Part shown: positions 56,594 to 64,000 of the stretch, in pieces
Numbering within the stretch: the stretch's first letter is position 1
Layout of the letters: every line of letters starts with the position of its first letter
Assembly: GCA_033977485.1 (NCBI GenBank)
Contig: CM066988.1
Span: forward strand, 141,553,359 to 141,617,358
Direction of reading: 5' to 3'
Length of the DNA stretch: 64,000 bases
Source: Hydrangea macrophylla
Lineage: Eukaryota > Streptophyta > Magnoliopsida > Cornales > Hydrangeaceae
The notes under the pieces: model-generated
Database searches by the model: none
Seen by the model: only the letters and a program-made list of their open reading frames with translations
What the model was told of the DNA's origin: nothing
Made by a program: the position numbers and the translations under genes

Positions 56594-58582
56594 TGTAACA
56601 CCCGTACCCGAAAAAGAAGGTTAATGTGATATTAATATGTGTTAATTAAAGATAATTAATGCATGAGATGATTTAAGGTGGGGTTATGAACCCACATGTG
56701 AAAAGGTGCTCAAATGCGGGCACATATGAAAGTTTTGTAAAAGGCAGAACTGGTATAATGTGGGGCATAAAGAGGGTCTAATTAAAATAATTTGCATTTT
56801 GATGTCATTATATGTTTATGTGCATATTTATTTAAATTCTTAAAGTTATTATTATGTCTTATGATAGGTACGGGGACCAGTTTTGGTACCCGTGTGAGGG
56901 CGTATTTGAATAAAATTCATAATTGGTAGGTTTAATAGCAACCTCATATATTATGTGGGATCACGTTTGGGACCCACGCAGGACTTAGATTAAATCCTTT
57001 TAGAAAAGATGGGTAGTTAACATAAATAACATGGGGGTTTCATAATAAAACTTAAAGAAAGTCAAGGGAGGTAAACATAATTAATGGAAACTTGATACAA
57101 CACATATGTATGTGTTGATATGTGTCTCCAAGACACAAAACACAGCTGGACATTCACAAGCTTGGAGAGAATGAGAGCTCTCGAGTCGGCGACGGAAATC
57201 CACGCGACGTTTCTCGCCGTTTCTTCGCCGTCTAGCGTCAGATTCACGATCCGAGACCACTTTTGGACTCGTGGAGGTATGAGGATCACATGCACGTAAT
57301 TTATTTTCATTTTCGGCAACGTTTTTACGGCAATCGTTTTTGATAAACGATGTTCTTGGTACCAAACTTGTGTAGGATTATCACCAACTAGGAATTGAGC
57401 TAAAACTTGGAAGGAATTGGGATTTTTAGGCTTAATTTGCTAACAATTTGAAGAGGTGAGTGTCCTAATCTCTCAATTGGATGTTTAGCTATGATAATGT
57501 GATAATTGTGGTTCATACTTGTTAAACTCATGCTCATGTATGTATATGTTGTTGAATTTGGGCAAAAAGCATGCCAATAAGGTGAAATTGTTATGCTTAT
57601 GTGCTAAGTTGCTTAAATGTTTATATGGATCAAAGGGAAGTCAAGTATTGGTCACCATTTATAGGTCCCATATGTTAGGGATAGGAAGTCCTCAATGAGT
57701 AGGACGTGGTGACGACCACAATGAAATACCGGTGACGCCTTTGGGGTCACAAGAGAGTATGTGTTGGGCTATATGCGCCAAAAGTGAGAAAGATCCGGGG
57801 TGAGAAGGACCCGGGGGTGGTGGCAGGAATGACTTGACTTCTCGGAGATCAATTTGTTGTTTATATTGATTGTTGCATTTACATACTTTGCATTCCAATA
57901 GCATGATTAGTTCTCTAAATGATTTTGATTGTAAGTTTAACTTGGTTTTCTTTATATAGAAGGGTTGTGTGTGTAATTGAGAGAAACATGGATTTTGGGA
58001 TGAACTATGAATCACAAGAGGAGTTGATGTATTTTGATTGATGATCTTTGGTAACATGAGTATGTTGATGTCTTAAAACATTTAAAAGTGTTTTAATTAA
58101 GGGTCCTTAATAGTTCTCCAAAGTTTGGTTATGTTTGGAGTTGGTTTGAAATTAAAATCTGGTGTTTTTAGCAGCAAGAAAGCAATTCTGGAGGATCCGA
58201 GTCATGTGCGGATTGATCCGGGGCATTTGGAACTGCAGAAAATGACTTTTTGCTAAAACCAGATCGATCCGGATCTGGGGCGGATCGATCCGCTGGTTCA
58301 GATTCAGCACTGACGGCGTTTACGGAAATGGACATATCTCACTCTAGAAAACTCGGATTCGCGCACCGTTTTTTGCGTTGGAACCGGGACTCAAAGAGCT
58401 ATCTTTTCATATAAAATTTGATATACTTTATTAATGACCATTTTGCCCTTGGGTCTGTTTTGTGTCAAAGAAGATGTTTTATGAGGTCCAATTTATGTGT
58501 TTCTTAATGAATTAAGGGTGTTTTGAACGTGTGGGCTTGTTATACGTGTCCCAACTCGCCCGAGGTGGGTTGGGGTGTGACA
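56594..58582 (+). repeat. Solo LTR 2 (1989 bp) inserted in E3 gag
   Basis: TGTAACACCCGTACCC to GGGGTGTGACA with TSD GTACT. Carries a GATCGATC palindrome cluster (58190-58297) and a loose minisatellite near 57660-57830 (GGACGTGGTGACGACC, GGTGACGCC, AAGGACCC). The LTR layout resembles the other chromovirus LTRs here, but the sequence is different. No ORF supported. Confidence 0.93.
58190..58297. repeat. GCGGATCGATCCGC palindrome cluster in solo LTR 2
   Basis: GGATCC, GCGGATTGATCCG, CAGATCGATCCGGATCTG and GCGGATCGATCCGC; the last two form a pair four bases apart. Confidence 0.85.
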
Positions 58583-58587
58583 GTACT

Positions 58588-59385
58588 GCCCCTAAGTAAG
58601 TGACTTATGGTCAACAGGGTCAGACTCGCTTGAATGTTGTTATCCCTGATGCCGCTGGATATGATGGAATTGTGTACGAAGAAGGAAGTTATGAAGAAGC
58701 TCAACCTGATCAGCAAGCAGTGGAAGGTACATTAACTCTGTTCAACTCCCATGTTAAAGTGTTATTTGATACGGGTGCTGCTCTATCATTCATATCTGTT
58801 AATACAATTCGGAGATTGGGTATCTTACCTCATCGCTTAGAGAAAGCTTTGAAGGCTACATCACCATTACGAGCCGCAGTCAGATTAGGACACGTGTGCA
58901 AGGATTGTCCCTTACGGTTAGGAGACCGTAAAATTCCGGCAAGGTTGATTGTCCTATCAATGAAGGAGTTCGACATAATCCTAGGTATGTATTGGCTCTC
59001 TCAGAATCAAGCAAAGTTGGATTGTGCGAGGAAGAGAATTACATTCCCCGACAATGAGAATCAACCCTTTGATTTTCAATGTAACCCTTCGGGAGATATG
59101 TTCCTCACCAGATGTTTGGCAAACATCGAAGTCGTCAGTACAGAAGCGACAACATCATCTATACCTGTAGTCAAGGACTTCAAAGAAGTATTTCAAGACA
59201 TTTTTGGTTTGCCGCTCGAGAGAAGTATAGAGTTCTGTATTGAGCTTATACCGGGTACTGTACTGATCACGAAGGCTCCCTATAGAATGGCCCCCACCGA
59301 ACTGTTGGAATTGAAGGAACAAGTTCAAGAGCTCGAGAACTTAGGTTTTGTACGTCGCCTTGGGGAGCACCGGTATTATTTGTGA
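58588..59385 (+). pseudogene. E3 protease and start of reverse transcriptase
   Basis: After the solo LTR the frame has a TAA at 58597, then opens from 58600. An aspartic protease domain (cleaves the polyprotein) has DTGA at residues 57-60 from 58600 and an ILG flap-like block at 127-129. The RT N-terminus follows ([24 protein letters not shown]). Near 59350, just after LGFVR, a small deletion removes the usual linker before SPWGAPV and shifts the frame. The protein therefore runs out at 59385, while the true frame continues from about 59352. Confidence 0.9.
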
Positions 59386-60560
59386 AGAAAAAGGACGGGA
59401 CGCTTTGGTTGTGTATCGACTACCGAGAATTGAACCACGTGACTATCAAAAACAAGTATCCTTTACCTCGGATTGACGATTTGTTTGATCAACTACAAGG
59501 AGCTACGACATTTTCCAAGATAGACCTAAGGTCGGGATATCATCAGTTGAGGGTACGGAAGGAAGACATACCCAAGACTGCTTTCAGAACCCGATATGGT
59601 CATTATGAATTTCTAGTGATGCCGTTTGGAATGACGAACGCCCCGGCAGTGTTTATGGATCTGATGAACAGAGTGTTCAAGCCTTATTTAGATCAGTTTA
59701 TCATCATCTTCATTGATGATATTTTGATCTATTCTAAGTCAGGAGAAGAACACGAACAACATTTGCGGATTGCGATGCAGACGCTCAAGGACCACCACTT
59801 GTATGCCAAGTTCAGTAAGTGTGAGTTTTGGTTGCAAGAAGTGAAATTTTTGGGACACAAGGTGTCATCTCAAGGAATTTCTGTGGATTTGTCCAAGACA
59901 GATGCTGTGTCAAACTTGGCTAGGCCGAGCAACCCTACAGAGGTTAGAAGTTTTCGAGTCGAGGGATTCTCCAAGATAGCTGCAACATTAACTGGGTTGA
60001 CGAAGAAGAATTTGAAGTTCAACTGGACGGAGAAGCATGAGCGTGCCTTTCTAGAATTGAAAGAGAGAGTCACTACTGCACCGGTACTAGCAATACCCAA
60101 GCCTGATGAGAAGTTCACTATCTTTAGTGACGCGTCATATCAAGGGCTAGGGTGTGTACTTATGCAAGATGGTAGAGTTATCGCCTATGGATCTAGACAG
60201 CTGAAGCCGAATGAGTTGAACTATCTCATTCATGATTTGAAATTGGCGGCCGTAGTATTCGCACTCAAGATTTGGAGACACTATCTCTACGGTGAGAAGT
60301 TTGATTTGTTCTCCGATCACAAAAGTCTGAAATATTTGTTCACACAGAAAGAGTTGAATATGAGACAACGCAGATGGATGGAGCTGATCAAAGATTACGA
60401 CTTTACATTAGAGTACCACCCCGGTAAAGCTAAAGTGGTCGCTGATGCTTTGAGTCGGCATATTCATGAGACGATCGCCTCTTTAATGGTTAGAGAATGG
60501 CGAGCATTGGAAACATTGGTAGAACTCGACGTACAGAGTGCTGAGGAAAGAGAAGGATAA
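59352..60560 (+). pseudogene. E3 reverse transcriptase and RNase H
   Basis: Copies element RNA into DNA. Numbered from the Met at 59382, the RT catalytic Asp are present: D48 ([11 protein letters not shown]) and D112-D113 (IFIDDIL). Near residue 191 about nine residues (27 bases) of the connection region are missing between EVRSF and VEGFSK, without a frameshift. RNase H has D250 (FSDAS), but the catalytic Glu is Lys287 (HDLKLAAVV). D312 (SDHKSL) and D355 (VADALSR) remain. RNase H should be inactive, so this copy could not complete reverse transcription by itself. Confidence 0.95.
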
Positions 60561-62024
60561 ATTTTCGAATGTCTTATCCTACAGCCTGTTCTTATCGATC
60601 GTATTATTGGAACTCAGAAAGAAGATGAGAAGTTTCAAGCGTGGTTCGTGAAGATGTCAGAGAAAGATCTGACATAATAGAAGGTGGGAAGTGACGGAGG
60701 GTATCGATGCAGAGGCAGATTATGTGTACCAGACTGTGGGAATTTGAGAAATGATATTCTGGCAGAAGCACATAAGTCAAAATATACAATTCACCCAGGA
60801 GGGACGAAAATGTACAAGGATTTGAAAAGAAATTTCTGGTGGGAAGTTATGAAGAGGGATGTAGCCGAATTTGTATCCAGGTGTTTGACGTATCAACAAG
60901 TCAAAGCCGAACATTAGAGAGCGTCAGGATTATTGCAACCGCTACCTGTCCCAGGTTGGAAGTGGGAGCACATAACCATGGATTTTATAGTAGGATTGCC
61001 TCGATCGCAACAGAATCATGATGCTATTTGGGTAATCGTGGATCGACTAACTAAGTCGGCACATTTCATTGCTTATAGTATGGCGTACCCGGTAGAAAGA
61101 ATGAGCCGGATGTATATACAACAAGTTGTGTGACTTCACGGTGCACCTGTGTCGATTGTGTCATACCGTAACGCACGTTTTACTTCTGGATTTTGGGAAA
61201 GTTTGCAAGAAGCTATGGGAACCTCGCTCAAGATGAGTACTACTTTTCACTCTCAGATAGATGGGCAAACTGAGCGTGTCAATCAGATCATGGAGGATAT
61301 GCTTAGGGCTTGTGTTATTGATTTTGAAGAATCTTGGGAGACACACTTGCCTTTGGTTGAATTTGCCTATAACAACAGTTATCACACGAGTATCGGGATG
61401 GCTCTATTCGAAGCATTGTACGGACGACGATGTCATTCTCCGTTGTGTTGGGCAGAGGTGGGAGATACAGAATTGTTGGGACCAGATTTGGTTAGATAAA
61501 CCAACGAAAAGATTTCTTTGGTTAAGGAAAGGATGAGAACCGTTCAAAGCAGGTATAAGAGTTATGTTGATCGACGCCGAAAAGATTTAGAATTTAGCGT
61601 CGGAGATCACGTACTTCTTAAGGTATCACCAACCCGAGGAGTAATACGCTTCGGTCTCAAGAGAGGAAAATTAGCTCCGCGTTTCATCGGACCGTTCAAG
61701 ATTTTGGATCGTGTCGGAAAAGTGGCTTATCGACTGGCACTACCACCGAAGATGTCTGGGGTTCACAATGTATTTCATGTGAGTATGCTGAGAAAGTACA
61801 TACGAGACCCCTCGCATGTGGTTAGTTATGGTGATATTGAGACGAGTCATAACGTTTCTTACAAGGAGAGGCTTGTGAAGATTCTAGATCAGAGTATCAA
61901 GAAGTTGAGGAATAAGGATATTCCGTTGGTGAAGGTTCAGTGGAATCACCATGACGAGAATGAAGCCTCATGGGAAGTCGAAGCTGATATGAGGAAGAAG
62001 TACCCGGAGTTGTTTCAGGACTAG
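60561..62024 (+). pseudogene. E3 integrase with chromodomain
   Basis: Continues the RT frame. Stops at 60561 region (TAA ending the RT ORF), 60674-60679 (TAA TAG), 60915, 61131 and 61496. The HHCC zinc region has lost its last Cys (CLTY). In the core the first Asp (MDF) and the Glu (DGQTERVNQ) are intact, but the second Asp is Tyr (SYRN). The GPF motif (IGPFKIL) and chromodomain (YKERLVKIL to ASWEVEADMRKKYPELF) are intact. Compared with E1, several stops are CAG/CAA to TAG/TAA or CGA to TGA. Confidence 0.94.
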
Positions 62025-62056
62025 TTAGTCTTGATTTCGGGGACGAAATCCTGTTT

Positions 62057-62069
62057 AAAGGAGGAAGGA
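62057..62069 (+). promoter_or_regulatory. E3 polypurine tract
   Basis: AAAGGAGGAAGGA, directly before the TG of the 3' LTR. Confidence 0.87.
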
Positions 62070-64000
62070 TGTAACAACCTGCATTTCATGTAAATTTAAT
62101 TTGCATTTCACATTAAATTTGTATTCCTGGTGTTAATATAAATTGCAATTCTCATGTTTTGAAATCTTATTTCTTGTGATATTTCATATTAAAATTCTTT
62201 TGCGGTCAAACTGTAATTTTACAAATTTTAGTGATACCTGTGTTGAATTTCAAATCTGTATTTCAAAATAATGAAAATATTTTCTTTTAACTCAAACAGT
62301 ATTTTTACGAAACCGGAAAATCACTTCTTACGTTAAAATGAATTTTCAGTCTTTTTGTGGTGAACACCGCGCCACGAAAATACCAGTTTATGTGCGAAAC
62401 TGTCCGTGTCACGTTAAACTCCCACTATATGGGATTCTCCACCAATCAAGAGGTGACATATGCCTTTTCATTTAATGCTAGTAATCATTAGATGGGCTTT
62501 GTTTGGGTATGCTTTTGAATCATGTGTTAACTTTATGCCATAAGCTAACTTGCCAAACATCACAAGAGATTTCTAGCCCACTTGTTAGAACATTGTTTGA
62601 ATGTGCTTCCTATAGAATGTTTGGTTGTGCCCTTAAGCTCCATTTCCCAAACAACTAGGCTTGGCCCCTATTAGCCTACACTTGACCCTTCCAGTCTGGA
62701 GAGTGTATATTCATATGTATCTGTGTGTGCATATCCTACAGCCTTGGTAAATTGAAAAACAAGATGAAATTGTTGAGTGAATTGGAATACTCTTGGCCCC
62801 CAAGTTTTGTATCCTCTATATATACTACACTCCCACTCTCACTTTTTGCATATCTCGTAAACCAAAACATTGAGAGAGTGAGAGAGAGAACACAGAGAGA
62901 AGAGGGTGAGTTTGAGAACTTATACAGAATTATAGATAGAGAAAGCTCACCTCCATAGCCAAGCTTGATTTGGGTTGCTTAATTCTTATATCCTTCTCAA
63001 CACACACTTCATCTCCTACCACTGTGAGTATTTTAAACTCACTTCAAATGTAATTTGTGCTCAATTATTGTGTGTATTTGCCTAATTTAAAAATCTCTAT
63101 TGATTGAATTTCACGTTTGAAACTCCATAGCTTGAGATCAAGATTTTTCAATCTCAATCAAAATCCGTTTTCTTAGATAAATATGAAAGATTACATGTTG
63201 TAGATGCTATATTTAAAATTTTATAGCTTAATTTGTTCATAGGAGAAAGAATATTAGAAATTAAGTTTAGTCATCTTGTAATCTTTCATAAAATTCTAAA
63301 GTTATAGATTGATTCATGTAAAATTAATTGTAGATTCATAATCCTTGCGAAAAATCGAAGAGATTTATATATTATAAGGCATGGTAACTTACGGATTCAA
63401 AAATGGGTCAAAAGACCCCTTGAAACTGAAACAGGGGAATTCTGGAGAAGAAGATGAAGTTATTGCACAACCTCGCGCGCGCGATCCCGCGAGCGGCCCG
63501 CGCCCGCGAGGTGGGTGATTCCAGGCAGAAAAGTTTTATAAGAGAAAATTTGAAAAAGGGCAAATCGCGCGAGCGGCCCGCGCGAGCTATGTGTTTTTCG
63601 GCAGACAGAAAAGTTTTTTATAATAAAACGAAAAATGAGCATATCGTGCGAGCGGCCTGCGCGCGCGACTTCTGACAGTTTCTAGTTTTTGCTTATTTCA
63701 TGTTAAGGAACTGTTTGATTGTTACCTTGTGGGTCTTTAAGGTTCTATTTGCGAAAAATGTTAAAACAGATTATATTTTGGGTATGATTGGTCATTTAGG
63801 AACAATTATGAATCAAATTCTTTTCAAAGCATACCTTGTTATTATTCCTAGCACTACATATATTCTGTGGGTGGTTTCATGACATACATATGGTATTAGT
63901 TGTACATGCATGGTGAGTGTGGGTGTTGGTCAGTGTGAAAAAGATTAATGGTCAGTGTGGTAAAGAGTGTGTGGTTGAGATTGTGTTATGGACACTCCCT
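62070..64000 (+). repeat. E3 3' LTR, first 1931 bases
   Basis: Aligned with 51723 onward throughout, with a few percent substitutions. The GC-rich palindrome block (63471-63670) is about 100 bases longer, with three blocks instead of two. The window ends inside the first minisatellite unit. Confidence 0.95.
63471..63670. repeat. GC-rich palindromes in E3 3' LTR
   Basis: Three blocks of TCGCGCGAGCGGCCCGCGCG type at 63472, 63564 and 63643, spaced about 80-90 bases. The spacers between blocks (GGCAGA...AAAAGTTTT) are also repeated. Confidence 0.88.

Larger units (their letters stand above)
51723..64000 (+). mobile_element. E3: near-complete Tekay-like Ty3/gypsy chromovirus
   Basis: 5' LTR 51723-54541, PBS 54550, extra ORF 54719-55327, gag from 55631, protease/RT/RNase H/integrase/chromodomain to 62024, PPT 62057-62069, and 3' LTR from 62070 running out of the window. 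gag is split by solo LTR 2 (56594-58582). The LTRs differ by a few percent. gag and pol were one frame: the solo LTR plus its TSD shift it by two bases, exactly the observed offset. Many stops and lost catalytic residues make it non-functional. The five bases before it are CTTAA; the right flank is not visible. Confidence 0.95.

Noticed and set aside
58600..59385. Separate complete protease gene
   Set aside because: It is the middle of the E3 polyprotein, bounded by the solo LTR and a frameshifting deletion.

Overview
This is a TE-dense stretch of plant nuclear DNA, almost certainly from an angiosperm. Three things indicate this: Ty3/gypsy chromovirus polyproteins ending in a chromodomain; Helitrons, Stowaway/Tourist/hAT/Mutator MITEs and LTR retrotransposons primed by initiator Met-tRNA; and captured fragments of plant genes (HVA22-like, non-specific phospholipase C). 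I found no intact host gene, tRNA, rRNA or CRISPR array. Nearly everything is nested mobile DNA of different ages.

Layout. 1-4113: 3' end of a Tekay-like Ty3/gypsy element (E1, + strand; integrase with chromodomain, PPT, complete 2.8-kb 3' LTR). 4114-27602: an old minus-strand LTR split by younger insertions. These are E2 (5005-12971, TSD TATCA), a gag-only non-autonomous element with 2.4-kb LTRs, and then a tandem LTR-internal-LTR-internal-LTR structure of a non-coding LARD-like element (12991-26909, TSD CCTTA). 27603-49750: an older mosaic with three Helitrons (28891-33290, 33995-36723, and 39831-42308 on the minus strand). One Helitron carries an HVA22-like pseudogene. A phospholipase C fragment and many small TIR elements with readable target-site duplications also lie here. 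49758-51376: a solo LTR (TSD ACACC). 51723-64000: a second, nearly full-length Tekay-like element (E3, + strand) with 5' LTR, PBS, an extra ORF before gag, gag, protease, RT, RNase H, integrase, chromodomain and the start of the 3' LTR. Its gag is split by a further solo LTR (56594-58582, TSD GTACT).

How the parts relate. E1, E2 and E3 share LTR termini and a hairpin motif, so they are related chromoviruses. The gag-only and non-coding elements must have relied on proteins supplied by autonomous relatives. The chromoviral pol genes here are dead: E1 integrase has lost its catalytic Glu. E3 has lost an integrase Asp, the RNase H Glu and part of its RT, and carries many stop codons that look like C-to-T decay.

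The most unusual signal is in the LTRs. Five LTR families with otherwise different sequences each contain clusters of short, perfect, CG-containing palindromes, usually in closely spaced pairs. The palindrome differs between families (TTCGATCGATCGAA, CAGTCGACTG, GCGGATCGATCCGC, TCGCGCGA-type), and two families share nearly the same one. With these go degenerate minisatellites in the same LTRs and an array of hairpins in the non-coding LARD whose arms co-vary. All assignments come from reading the sequence; no database search was run.
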